NCBI GenBank assembly: GCA_024760905.1
Contig: CM045735.1
Coordinates: forward strand, 3,003,161 to 3,067,160
Length of the DNA: 64,000 bases
DNA from: Plotosus lineatus
Lineage: Eukaryota > Chordata > Actinopteri > Siluriformes > Plotosidae
Reading direction: 5' to 3'
In this document: positions 1 to 13,700 of the stretch, in pieces
Layout: each line of letters starts with the position of its first letter
Position numbering within the stretch: the stretch's first letter is position 1
Notes under the pieces: generated by a model
What the model was told of the DNA's origin: nothing
The model's input: the letters and a program-made list of their open reading frames with translations, nothing else
Database searches by the model: none
Program-made: the position numbers and the translations under genes

Positions 1-78
1 TACATGCCTCTCACCATAGACAGTGACAGACATGGCCCGCCTTTGATAACCCAGTTAGCCGCACTGGACTGATCTTTG
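1..78 (-). repeat. SINE-A body fragment
   Basis: The left edge of the window lies inside a SINE. The text around the words 'accatagacagtgacagaca' recurs at 25851-25905, 21462-21510 and, inverted, 16160-16190 and 57410-57435. The tRNA-like head expected to its right is missing, so this copy is truncated. It sits in a uimc1 intron. Confidence 0.75.
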
Positions 79-186
79 TGTAATATTTGTAAAGTAAATC
101 TTCCCTGGGAGGAAGCGACAAATTTTCACATTTTCTGTGAAATTATTACTACAGTATGATCATATCTAGAAGCATCGTAACGTGCA

Positions 187-440
187 TGTTGGGGGCAGCC
201 GTAGCCTAATGGGTAGAGAGGCAGTTTTGGGACCAAAAGGTCGTCATTTCAATTCCCAATCCAGCAGGAAGATGTGTGGCGGTGGGGGAGTGAGTTGCAG
301 CTTCTCTTCCTTCACATTCAGCAGGGCACCGCAATGTGTGTGGCAGCCCACCGCTCCTAGGGCATGGGCGTGTGTGCGCACTCGCAGTAGACGGGTTAAG
401 TGCAGAGGTAATAATTTCCCATGCGGGATTAATACAAATA
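187..440 (+). repeat. tRNA-derived SINE (SINE-C)
   Basis: The left end looks like a tRNA-derived pol III promoter: an A-box-like 'agcctaatgggtagag' and, about 45 bases on, a B-box-like 'ggtcgtcatttcaattccc'. A body with the common fish SINE phrase 'gggttaagtgcagaggt' follows, then an A/T-rich tail. It is the only copy of this family in the window and lies in a uimc1 intron. Confidence 0.7.
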
Positions 441-538
441 TATAAAAATCTTTACATCAAATTAATTTTTTATACAAGTTTATGCTCGTAGCATTTTAGC
501 GTTTTTCTGACTTGTAAATGTTTTGTTTTAAATCACAG

Positions 539-605
539 GAAGCTGTTAAACTGCAACAGGGAACGGAAGAATCCTCTCAGGCCACCAGCGCACACACTGC
601 ATTAG
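539..605 (+). CDS. uimc1: uimc1 exon (first in window)
   Basis: Starts after 'aaatcacag' and ends at a 'tag|gttggt' donor. It encodes [20 protein letters not shown] plus two residues and leaves phase 1, which fits the next exon exactly. The stretch is Ser/Gln/Glu-rich and poorly conserved, as in the RAP80 region after the UIMs, so this is the least certain exon. A long (CT)n run starts 9 bases after the donor. Confidence 0.6.
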
Positions 606-611
606 GTTGGT

Positions 612-669
<58 letters not shown>

Positions 670-1695
670 GTCTGTCTGTCTGTGGTGTTTTTTGTTGTTG
701 CTGCAATACTGAGCAGTGTTCTGCAGCACGTACACACCACACAGAGTGACTGGTTCCTGCCGACAGGGCCTGCCAAGTTATTGGGCCTCCTGTGCGATGG
801 TTCCATACAAACGATGCAATGTCAAAGTGCCTGTTTGTTTATTTATTTATTTATTTTTAGGTCAGACGGGTTGTTAAACAAATATTTTACCTTTTTGTTC
901 AGTTGCAGATGGCGCACCAAACCCGAACATGCCTTCGTCTGCAGATGACAAATCTTTGAATGAGTTTACCAGTCACATGATCCTTTATTTGTCTGATAAT
1001 GATGATGATGATGACGTAAATGAACAGGTATGGTAGTGATGTTTGTGTAGGTTTTAAAATCACTTTAAAAATCTTCCACTTTAAGATGAAGAGAAGTGTG
1101 AGAGCCTCATACTGCAATACTGTCATTTTCCAGATTATTTTTCCAAGTCCGGTCTTCCCTCAGGATCGATCTTCACACAAAGCCCAGCCAAAGCTCTCGC
1201 CAATGCTACCCTGCTGCTCACCCCCTGCAGCAGTCACCTCAAAATACTCGTTCCAGACGAGATTGCCTTCTCAGGCTGATTCTGAGCAGCCGGAAGTTTC
1301 TATAAAGTCCGCAGACACTCGACTCGCACCAACAGTGGAAAAGAAAGAGGAACATCTAGTATCATACTACTGGGGTGTTCCTTTCTGCCCCAAGGGGCAA
1401 AGCCCAGATGATTACACACGAGTCATCCTCACCCAGCTGGAGGTGTACGAGAAGAGCCTGAAAGAGGCCCAGCGACAGCTACTACACAAAGCTGACTGGG
1501 GTCTTCCTGTGAGTCCCATCAGATACCTTGTGTTCCTTCTGAATTCAGTTGACATGTGATGTCTGTTGTGTTCAGCGACAACCTTCACAGTGTCCAAACG
1601 ACCTTTTATGGAGGTTTTTGAGCATCGCTATATGTAAATGAGTTGTATGGAATGCACTGGTTTAATCTGTGTGCACTTAAAGCTCAAACCCTAGT

Positions 1696-1742
<47 letters not shown>

Positions 1743-4700
1743 ACGCAGGTGTTCCCGTGCCCGATAGAGAGACGACATAACAGGAGACTGAAGCGCCACC
1801 GAGTGCCTAAACTTATGGAGGAAGACGAAGAGGAGGAAGAACAGGAAAAGGATAGCGAGGAATTAAAAGAGAAGAAAAAAGATGAGAAGGAGGAGTCTCA
1901 GTGTTTGGAAGAAGGGGCGGAGAACAGTCAGCAAGAAACGTACGTTGTCGTGTCCTCTCCGGAGACGCAAGAGGAGCTTGAGGTGTGTAATACCCAACGT
2001 GGGTGTGTTTGAGAACTGAAACCTGGTTGTGTGCTGGAATATACTGTACTGTATATTACTAAAAGTAACGCATTCTTTATCTAGGACACATTACGGCACT
2101 CACCACTATGTTCCGTATACTGTACTAATAGGTCCATAAATATTTGGATAGTGACCCAGGTTCTGCCTTTGCAATAAATGTGAAATCAAGACGTGAAGAT
2201 GGCATTGAATTGTAGGTGCTCAGCATTTAACGACATCAAGTTAACCGTGTAGGAATTTTTAGCCCCCCCCCCCCCCCCCTTCCCCCAACAAATCATACGC
2301 CATCAAGTTGTGACCGGTATTCTTTTTTTCATGACAGATTATGGACAAAGTTCTGAAAGGTCTGTAAATTATTCCACATGTTGAATTTGCATAGCACGAA
2401 GAGTATTATGTATGTATATGTGTTAATTTGCATCTGTCAGCTATTCATGGAATTTTTTCATAACGAATTTTTCATGGTATGAGCTTCGATCCCACTAAAA
2501 ATTCACCCCATCCAACAAGCACAATTTTGATTTATGAGCTCTGCTGGGAAATCACATTTCTGGGCTGATTAGCCTCGTATTCTTTCACGTGTATTCCACC
2601 GCACTCCGAGAAAGCCTTGTGCAGTGCTTCTCAATTATTTTCTGTGATGCCCCCTATAGGAAGAAAATAAAACATTTCACCCCCCCCCCCCTCCCTCGGT
2701 GCCCTGCGCTACTATAAATAGTGTTTACTGTACTTCATATCATATGCTCGGTACTTTTTCCCTAAACCATAGAGTGACAATGAGAGCACCACTGCCAACT
2801 ACTGTAGAGGATGTGCAATTACACCCAATAGACTAAATTCGCTCGCGCACGGCATCATAGGATCGTGACTACCATACAAGCTACCAATATGGTGGAAATA
2901 AACCCTTCAGGGTTCGCCACAGCAAACCATCCGCCTTCATCTCACCCTGTCCTCTGCATCTTCTTCTGTTACTCCAACTATCTTCAGGTCCTCCTTCACC
3001 ACATCCATAAATCTCTTCTTTGGTCTTCCTCGAGGTCCTCTGCCTGGTAGTTCCAACCTCAGCATCCTACTACCAATATACTCACTATCTCTCCTCTGTA
3101 CATATCCAAACCATCTCAATCTAGCCTCTCTGACTTTGTCTCCAAAACCTGTAACATGTCCCTCTTGTGTACTCCTTCCTGATCCTATCCATCCTCGTTA
3201 CTCCCAAAGAGAACCTCAACATTTTCATCTCTGCTACCTCCAGCTCTGCCTCCTGTCTTTTCCCCAGTGCCACTGTTGCCCTTCCCGTCGCAACCCTCCG
3301 CATTTATCCAGGCTTGGGACCGGCATGAGGGCGGACACTTGTTGGTGGACCACCCCCCCCCCCCCCCTCACGGCTGCATTCATATTAGGCTTATATAAGG
3401 CTTTTAATTTTTTGTGGCTCCAGTCAAGTTTGGTTTTACTTTTTTTTTGTCCAGTATGGCTCTTTGAACTTGTTGGGTTGCACTGAGGTCTCGTTTCATT
3501 TGTTCAGCGCTTGTGCAAGGTAACAGCAACTGGTTTCCTTAAAGACTGACAGGATAGAGTGACAAATAAAATAAAAATAGTTGAAGTCTACAATTAAGAG
3601 ACGGCTTTGGGAATGTAGATACGGACGATTACTTTAAGGTAAGGTACTTTAAGGTTCAATGCCCTGGGGACACTCAAGAACAGAAGGCTTTGCTATGATA
3701 TGATATGCCTGTCCAGGTATGGAAGTAAATTTTTTGTCCAGACGTAACCATGATGAATTTGTGGTAGAATTATGGGAAGAGACGTGTATAGAGAAGGAAA
3801 GGGTGAGCTTATGATTTCAGAAGCAAAACACATGTCAAGCAGGGTGGTCATGGCCAAAGTGTATCAAACTATACAATAGGGCTATGTTATTTGCGGTCGG
3901 TGCGTTCCGCCCCTTCCTGCGGATCCTGAAAATCTGCAAATTATTGATGCGGTTTTAAATCCCTATGTATGATATTACATATGCTAAAATCTGGTTGTTA
4001 AACCCATTCTCTCACCAGTCTTACTCATTAATACAGTAATAATGCAGTAACATGTAGTAATGATGAAGTAAAAACTTTTTAATTTTGTACTGTGGTAATA
4101 TTTATGAATAAATAAAGCGCTGAGGCTCCTTACCAGAAGCTAGAGCGGATGCAGGGCGTTTGAGTGACATCATAGGGCTTAAATAATTATTAAAACACAC
4201 GAAAAAACGTGAATTCACAATTCAAGCAATCACGTTGATAACATGCGTGTGAAGGAGAAAAAAGAGGTGTACACATCATCTGCAGCCAATCAGCAGAAGG
4301 GAGAAACAAAAGCTCTCAGCCATTGGCTAAATTTGAATCACGTGCCAGTAACTTCCTGGTTTGCCGCGAATCAGGGAGTATGCGGGGCCGTGACTGCTGA
4401 ACCGCGAATGGGCAAGGGCTTACTGTACTTTCTGCTCAGATTCAGTCAAATGCTACAAAATTGAAGACGGTGCTTGAACGTCCAGAACACAATGAAAGCT
4501 TAAGGCGAAGAAATACGATCGACTTAAATGTTCAAGTCAGACAACTCTGCTGAACTGCAAGGTAGAACGACGAGTAACATTGTGTGGTGTCCTCATGTGT
4601 AACATTGTCCTCATGGGGCTGTAGACTTTAAGAATGGAATGATTGCAGAGAGCATTTTTATAATTTGTATTTATTTTTATTTACCACAAGGTGGCACTCA

Positions 4701-7700
4701 GTTATTCTTTCTGTTCAGGGCGGGGAGAAAAAGTTGAATGAAGATTATACGAATTTTCACAACTTATATCCTGGTGTGCTTTATTTTTATTCCACAGCGG
4801 AAAGCTCCTTTGTCGTTTGTGCAACAGGGGTCGACACATTCAGCGAAACCTTCCAGGTAATAAAAATATGATTTCTTTTTTTTTTTTAATTATCTCATAC
4901 ACTGAGCTCGTAGCATTGACAGAGTATTTTTTTGACGGTCTTGAGAACATCTAACCAGCCTGGCTGAACATGCAATTGTTTATTTTGTAGTCGTAGGAAT
5001 CCCGTTGTTGAGGTCCTTTCTGAAGATATTCTGAGACGGTCGCTACCAGGAGAGCACAGAGATGAAGTTCAGAACAGAAGCTTTGACGTAGAGAACACTG
5101 TGTGTCCAGGTACGGAAATATCTCAATCCTACGGATGACGGTATCTAGGCAGGGTTTTGGTTCATCGTCTGTAGGATTGAGATCACTGCTGCTTTCATCA
5201 CCGCAGTTCTTTTGTTATTTAGGTAACAGAGCTAAATTCTGAAGAAACTCATGACATGGCTTGTTAACTTTCCACTCGTATCATTATGCTCGTGTTTCAT
5301 TGGCTTCTGCTGCCACCAAAGGTGGCTGGATTATTCGGAGCCTATAGAAATGGGTCCCAACCCTACAGCTTGTTAGTGTGATAACTTTGACCGGATCTGA
5401 CATAGGTTCACCAGATTTGGTGGCAGAGTCGTCTTAAGGTCTTGAATGGGATTATACAGTATATGAGTCAGCTTGTCCGTCGCAGCAGTGCCTCAGAGCG
5501 GAAGCGATAGGAATGGGTCTTGTCCGTCCCTTTGCCCGTCCGCCTGACCTATTAGTGAGATGTTTGGAAGGAAGTAACATGTCAACAAATATGGCGTATA
5601 CAGTAGGTTCCCCTCAGGGGCCATTTGGCTGGAATTTTCGGTGGGACACCTAGCCATCGTTTCGGGTTCACAAGGTCACGTTTTATATCGTCGACTTGTC
5701 AAATTGTCTGACGGGCAGGAGTGGTTGGATCCATGTGGTCTATTTTATTTTACTACATGATGTAAACCCTGGTAACTTAAAGCCTATACAATGGTACTGA
5801 AGAGTACTGAACTTTGTGCTGACTGGACAGATCAACTCACCACTGTAGGGAGTCTGGTTAGAGCCTGAGTTCAACCAGGGTTGGGTGATATGGACTTGAA
5901 ATTAAAAAAATTTTACAGCCTGCTTTACAGGACAACACTTCTGTTGTGTATTGATAAAATTAAGTTGATTTGAACAAACACAGTGTTATTGGTTCATGAT
6001 GTTCTGGCATCAAATTTTAGACAAGCTTGACAGCGGTTTACACTTTCTGACTCATACTAAAATTACACATGAGTTGCTGACAGTTTTTGAAATTTGCACA
6101 AAAACAATGAGACTCTCATATGTGTTGGTGGGCGGAGTCAGGTTTTTGTCTTATTTTAAGTCGACACAAGTGGCTAAGCAAGAAAGAATACTGGGGAGGT
6201 GGCGCCAGCACTACAAGGAATCCTCATCATCTCTGAAATTTAAATCAAATAAATGAACTATGCATCTAAAAAATGTTGTTTTTCAAATTACGATTTTTAT
6301 TTTCCACACCATCCTAAACCAAAAGTTCAAATTAATCGATAAAATCAAGCCCAGCTCAGTCAGTTAACTATGGGACGACATCAGTGGTAAATTCTATGAA
6401 GTTTTTGTGAAGATCACAATGATATGAGATCACAACAAACTCTCAGGTTCTCTGTCACAATGTCCCGGTGGTGTGTCACATGACCTGTGACCAAACGTTC
6501 TTTTCAATAAGTACTTTAAACAATAATAATGATGCACTCCACAATCACAGTTAAAAAGAAAACTTGAACCCCAAGGTGCTGGTGGAAAGAGTCAATAAGC
6601 CAAAGCAGAGAGTTCCAGAAAAAAGAGTGGCGATAATGCGCGAGCGTAGTCCGCAATCACCGTTTAAAAACAAAACAAAAAAACACATCTTGAACCATGA
6701 ACCTTTTTCCTGTCCCGAAATACAGAAAGTCAGATGACTGAAGACAACACACCTGAGCTGATGGTGACAAGTCCCGTGCAGGTACACCATTCCACGTTCT
6801 TCAGCTCTTAACCAGATCAGTAATAACACTGTTATTACGTCTAATTATATTATTCTGCTTTTTTTTTCCTGCTCGGTCATCTGCAACCACAGGCAGAGAG
6901 TGACATCATGGAGGTGGATGAAATGATGGAGCCAGCAGCCGAAGCTGCCGAGAGGATGGAACAGGAGCGTCCCGGTGAGGAACAGTCGTGGGGGGAGTCA
7001 GTCCCCTCTCAGGTGGAGTGTCCCATGTGTACCCGCCTCTTCCCTCTGAGTAAGGTCGAGATCCATGCAGCTTACTGTGACGGCACCGTGGAGGACCAGG
7101 ACCAGCAGGACAACCTTTTACAGGGTGAGTAAGCTGCTTCTCTCTTTTTTTTTTTTTTTTTTTTTAATAAATAAATGAGTAATTATTACAAAACCTTTAC
7201 GAACTCAGTGACTCCTCTTGTATTTAGGAAATACTCGACGGATGGGCATGAGAAGAACACCAATAGAAGATGTAAGATTTGAGAAGTAAGGAAGTATTAC
7301 CTCGTAGTACCTCGACTTAAGTTTTATGCAGTTTTTTTAACCTACATAACGTTCTTTTTGATGATTAGATCTAAATGTATACGGCTCCCAAGGCTCTCCT
7401 CATGCTACCTTCCCTGAGACCTTTCTGTTCTGTTCTTTTGGACTGTATGAAGGAGACCTGAGGCACAAATTTCAGAATTACTGCGTTAGAACAGCCAAAA
7501 CACTCCTAGAATCCAACGCCCAGTGTAGTCGCTGTCCTTCAGAACACCAGCAATAGATATAGCAGTTTATAGGCACCTGTGCTAATGACCGTCAACTACC
7601 AACAAATTAGCATCAACTACAGCAATAATTGAAATATATTTTTAAAAGAAGAATAAACATGAAATTTGTTCCAGCGTTTAATTGGAAAATGTGTGTATTG

Positions 7701-7707
7701 TTTGTAA

Positions 7708-7792
<85 letters not shown>

Positions 7793-10700
7793 TAATCGGC
7801 CCGGAAAAGCCATTTCCCCAGAAGAGCTCGTAAATCAAAATTTTGCTGCTTTGATCCCACAAAAATCTGCCCCATCCAACCAGCAAAATTTTGATTTACG
7901 AGCTCTTCTGGGGAAATGGCTTTTCCGGGCCAATTAGCTTCGTATTCTTCTGCGTGTATTCCTGCGTGCTCCGACAATGCATTGTGTAGTGCTTCTCAAT
8001 TATTTTCTATAAAAAAGGAAAAATTTCATGCCCCCTCAGCACCCCCGCGTGTGACTGTAAATTGTGTTTACTGCACTGCATATCGTTTGTTCGGTGCTTT
8101 TTCCCTACACCATAGCACTACAATGAGTGCCACTGTCACCTGTAGAGAGTACGCAATTACACTTTATTCTAGTATAGTATGGCAAAAAAAGCATGTTCCC
8201 CAGGGTCATACGCGTCCCCCCCTGGCATCACACCGTGCCCCACTATTTGAGAAGCACTGATCTTGTGGGAGCTCGCTACGAGCCTTTCCTCATGGGCATT
8301 CGTAGTGCGCACACGCACAAAATTCTCCTCCTTCTCTGTTACGCACCACCTCCTGCCTGCCCACGTGACATCTTCGCCACAGTCAATGATTGGAAGGTTA
8401 GTTGACTTATTGTTTTATTATTATTTAATATATTAGGTCAAATATACGTGTTTGTGGCGGGTTATGAGTTTGGGAGGGGGTTGGAAGTTTTGTGTTATTT
8501 CTTATGGGATTTTTTTATTTTTATTTTTCATATGGGAGTTTTTATGGGAATAATTGTTTCATCTAACGAAGTTTTTCGCTTACAAGCTCGCCCTCGGAAC
8601 GAGCGTGACACAAAATTTATCCTCTCACTGATTCACAGTAAAAAGTGGACGTGCTCATGTCTCGAAAATGCAATAACACAGATAAAAATCACAGTTTTAG
8701 TAAAATTTAAATTTCTACTTTTTGTTTGAAATGAGATCTGGGAAAGAAGTTATAATGCACATTTTGTAATTGTGATTTCACTGCAGACTGCAGTGTCAGC
8801 AAATCGTATCGTGATAAAATGTATTAGAATATTGAGATTATATCATCCAGCCCACTGCGAATATTTTGTTTGATATGCACAGAGAGCGACGTCTCCGTGC
8901 CATGAAGGTATCAAAAACGTTTTTTTTTTTGTTTTTTTTTTCAAAGAAACTTAAACTGTTTCTGTAAATTATTATTAATTAAAAAATCTTATTTTTAGGA
9001 CTGCAAAAAATTGGAGTTGGCTATAAATTTGATTTAATACAGCATTAAATAGCCAGATAAAAATGTAATAAATAAATAAAAAAAAAGTCAGGTGCTGATT
9101 TTTTTAATCATTATTGTTGTTGTGTTTTTTTTTGTATTTTTGCTAGATCACAGCAGCAAGAGAAATGCTTCCTGTGTAGTAAGTTTTTCTCAAGTAAGGA
9201 GTACAGCAGTCATGTGGACCAATGCATTCAGCAGAAAACAACAAAGCAGGTGAACCTTCTGAGAAATATATTTTAATATTACCATCATTATGTTTAAGTG
9301 TTTGTGCTGATTTATAAATTGTGCAGACTCTGTGCTTTAATTGCAGAAATGAATGTGAATATTTTTACAGGGACAGTCAGTCATATTGAGTTGAATTACA
9401 CATGTTGGTGTGATATTTATCTCTGAAGGTTCCTGAGCAGGGTTTTTCCAAAGCATCTCGAACATACATGTTAAAAACAGGCACTTCTTGTTCAGCCTGA
9501 TGATCAGGAACAGAAAAAACACTAAAACAACAGATTAAAATAATTTATTTTCTTTAACGTTAATGTTTATTTTTATACAATTTACATTTTATGGACATGA
9601 CAATGACGAGCATTAAAATAAAAGTCTCATATTTTTGTGGTGTGAATCGCGTTTGAAAGTCTTGATCAAGAGCATCTTAAAATCTTGCACCGTGACCGTT
9701 CTTTCAGCACAAGCTTCCAGTAGTCATGAGATATGTAAGTAAATACAGTGATAACTCGGCTAACGAATTTAATTCGTTCTGAGGGCGAGCTTGTAAGCCA
9801 AAAAAGTTCATTAGATGAAACAATTATTCCGATAAGAAATAACAGAAAACCAATTCATCCGTTCCCACCCCCTCCCAAACTCGTATAACCGGCCACAAAC
9901 ACACAGGTTTCACCAAATATATTAAAGATAAACATGTAAAAACAATAAATATTTCATAATAGTACATGTACCTCAGCATAAATAATAATAAATTATTAAT
10001 AATAATAAAACAAGAATAAACAATAAGTCAACTAACTCTTCTGATCATTGACTGTGGCAAAGTTGTCATGTGGGCAGGCAGGAGGAGGTGCTGTGTAACA
10101 GGGAGGAGGAGAATTTTGTGTTTGTACACACTATGAATACCAGCAAGGAAAGACTCGTGGTGAGCTCCCACAAGGCCAGTGCTTCTCAAATAGTGGGGCA
10201 TCGGGTGGGGGTGCGTATGACCCTGGGGAACATAGTTTATTGCCATGATGTAGTAGAATCGAGCGTAATTGCGCATCCACTACAGTAGTTGGCAGTGGCG
10301 CTCTCATTGTCCCGCTGTGGTGTATGGAAAAGCACAGAGCAAATGATATGAAGTGCAGTAAACACTATTCATTGTTGTGTGCGGGGTGCTGGTGGGGTAT
10401 GAAATGTTTTTGTTTTTTGTTTTTTTCCCCTTCCTAGAGGGGGCATCACAGAAAATAATTGGTAAGCACTGCACAAGGCGTTATCGGAGCGCAGAAAAAT
10501 ACAAGGCTAATCGATCCGGAAAAGCCATTTCGAGGGGAGGTCGTAAAGTGAATTTTTGCTCGTTGGATGGAGCTGATTTTTGGTGGGTCGAAGCTCATAT
10601 CATGGAAAATCCGTTATAAGGGACACTCGTTAGACGAGTTACCAATGTAAATCAAATTGTAATATGCACATTAGTCACTGATTTTTATTAATTAAATAAA

Positions 10701-13700
10701 TTATTCATTCATTCAGTTTTTTTTTTTAAGCTGCTGAACTGTAATTTGGGTCACGGAGAGGCTGGCGCCCCTCTCAGCCGACTCCTGGTGAGGACAGGGT
10801 ACACCCTGAACAGTTCGCCAGGCCATCACACACACAAAACCATTCACTCTCACAGACACCTAGGCGGGATTTGGAACAGCTATGTAGCCCACTGTGAGAC
10901 GAAACCGGAGTTACACCAAGGAAACCCACGCAAGCACGGGGAGAACACGCAGACCCCAAACGGAAACGCCAAGCCTAGGAATTGAACCCAGGACCTTCTT
11001 GCTGTGAGTCAGACATGCAAACTACTGTGACCTCAAACTGCCCCGTTATTAAAATTAATTCATAAATGATTTTGTTGTTTAAAAACAAGTTTCTGAAAAA
11101 AATTTTTAGTTTTTAACTGGACAGTAATAATTATTAAATTTTGTTGCCGTTTATGTGGTTCTTATTCTTCTACTTCTTCTTATTATTATTAATAACAGTA
11201 ATAATAATGTCCTTCAGTGGTATTCTATAGTTGATTAAATAACAATTGGTGTGCATGTACAGCCCAAAAGGTATCGTTTACTGTGATATTTTGTGGTGAA
11301 ATGACCTGGATGAAATTCCTCTCCTTACTATCACACCAGAAATATGCAGTGAAATCCAAGGCCAAAAATTTTTGCATAACAGACACTAGAGACACGCCTG
11401 TGGCAAACTTTTACCAGCACAGCTCACACTGAAATGTCTGAATAGCTGTACATATTTGTAAAAAGAACAGGGTGATGTACGGCTGAAATAAAAAAGTGAC
11501 TTCGAGTTTCTCATTAAAATTAATTTAATTTTTTTTGCTGAATTTAATTTGGGCAAATTTTTAAATAAATGTTTTTTTTTTTTTTTTTCAGTTATGTAGC
11601 GTGAGTGTGATTGCACTTGGTACATGGATACCTGGTAATAATATGTAGGGCTCCATAGCAACGGTCTGTTCTGCTTGGTATCAGTGTTTATATAAAGAAA
11701 CCAAAAATGTAGTTGGAGTGCAGACCTCAACCAAGGTAGTGCTGTCTCACCACTTTGATTATAATGCAGACGCATCTTTAGAATTACACTGTCCCCTGTG
11801 ACTTGTACTACAGTTATTCATGAGCTCTGTATTTTTTTATTTATTTTTTGACATTCACAAAATATTCCACTCTTACAAAATGATTGTGGTCAGGTCCATA
11901 ATTTAATCAGTTCTTTGTTGGCCAGGTTGTTTGTTACAATTACTTGTAAATATGTTAATTGTTTTTTTTTTTTTTTTTGAGGTATTTTGCTCACAGACAG
12001 ACACTCCTCCAATCTCATTAATGTCATTCTGACCAATCAGAATCAAGTATTGACCCTTGTAGTAGTCATAGTAGCAGTAATATTATTAGTAATGACTGCA
12101 TGACTTTTATTTTGTAAATCATTTTATGTTTAGATTATTTCTTCCTCTGTAAACTGTTTCTTTAGCATGAACGCTCATCTCCACTCCTTCTCTTGTTCTC
12201 TTCAATGAAGACAGGGGTGTAAAATTACCTCACATCGTTTTTGGTTGAGTGAAATCTCAAATGCCCTGCATGGGAGTCAGCTTGAATCAGATCCTGTCAC
12301 GTTAATCTGTCATTTGATTCTTTTTAATATAGCTGTCAGAGTGACTTGTTTTTTTGTTGTTTTTTTTTTCATTTTATTTATTTATTTTTTTTGTAAAGAG
12401 ATTTGTCTCTTTATTCACATAATTTGCAAGACTGCACTTTGGCGATATAATTATAGTTATATATACAGTGGCACCTTGACTTACGAGTGTCTTTTATAAC
12501 AAATTTTCCATGATACAAGCTTTGATCCACCATCGAAAATCCGCCTCATCCAACCAGCAAAATTTTGATTTACGAGCTCTGCTGGGGAAAGGGCTTTTCC
12601 GGGCCAATTAGCCTCATATTCTTTCATGTGTATTCCTCCATGCTCCAAGACTGCCTTGTGTAGTGCTTCTCGATTATTTTCTGTGATACCCCTTATAGAA
12701 AGTAAAAACGCATTTTCTGCCCACCAAGTGTACTGAGCGCGACTGTAAACAGTGTTTACTGCACTTCATATTGTTTGCTCGGTGTTTTCCCTACACCATA
12801 TGGAATACAGTGAGAGCGCCACTTGACACCTACTGTAGAGGATCTGCAAGTACACTTAATTCTAGTACAGTATGGCAAAAAAGCATGTTCCCCAGGGTCA
12901 CCCTCCACCCCCCGGGCATCACACCGCACCTCTCAAGAGGGGCGTGCCCAACTATTTGAGAAGTAATGGCCTTCTGTGCGCTCACCACGAGCCTTTCCTC
13001 GCTGGCATTTGTAGCATGCACATGCACAAAATTCTTCTCCTCCTCTTCTGTTATGCACCACTTCCTATCTGCCCATGTGACATCTTTGCCACAGTTGATG
13101 ATCGAAAGGGTTAGTTGACTTATTGTTTATTTTTGTTTTATTATTATTATTATTATTATTCATGTTAATGTACATGTATTATTATCATTATGAAATATTT
13201 GTTTTTACATGTTTATCTTGAATATATTAGGTCAAATATATGTGTTTGTGTCAGGTTATGAGTGTTGAAGGGGGTTGGAAAGGATTAATTGGTTTTCTAT
13301 TATATGGATCCCTCACTTTCCGCGGTTAATTGGAACCAAGACCCCCCGCGACCACCAAATTCCGAAGTAGGATCAACCCCCCCGACTGACATATACGTAC
13401 ATGTATATGATATCAATAAATACATATTCAATGCCATAAATGCTTATAATAACAATTAAACATTCAAAAATAATGCACAAGATGTAAATAAAATATAAAC
13501 ACACACATACAGACATGCGCGCACACACTCTGATATGCACCTCACATAAAAATGTAAGTAGTTTTGATGGGGGGGGGATTGTGGTTTTTTTGTTTTTGGG
13601 TTTGTTTTTTTTTCATATTTGCCTTGTTTTGCAGCATTTTCCGTAACTTCCTCTATTCCTTAATTTCCTTATTTTTTTAATTCAATTAATATATATATAT

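Larger units (their letters stand above)
1983..4797 (+). other. uimc1 intron filled with repeats
   Basis: No exon was found here. It holds a C-rich run (2264-2286), a MITE-P fragment, an internally deleted RTE copy and a MITE-Q copy, each listed separately. The stretch 3386-3873 shows no recognisable feature. Confidence 0.7.
7272..9153 (+). other. uimc1 intron with palindrome and MITE
   Basis: Contains a (TA)n run, a 58-base-arm palindrome and a MITE-P copy, listed separately. At 8833-8855 'attatatcatccagcccactg' looks like a hAT-type MITE end. The rest is A/T-rich with no feature. Confidence 0.65.

Noticed and set aside
189..275. tRNA gene
   Set aside because: A-box and B-box-like words are present, but the cloverleaf is not complete and a SINE body follows. 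The same holds for the other tRNA-like heads (16048, 20594, 46952, 57281).
4665..4871. Frame [10 protein letters not shown]...VIKI over 4797-4856 as the uimc1 reading frame
   Set aside because: The neighbouring exons require phase 0 at 4798 (RKAPLSF...), which this longer ORF does not use.
7613..7937. Open frames through the (TA)n run (IYIYIY repeats)
   Set aside because: Translation of a microsatellite; no splice or start support.
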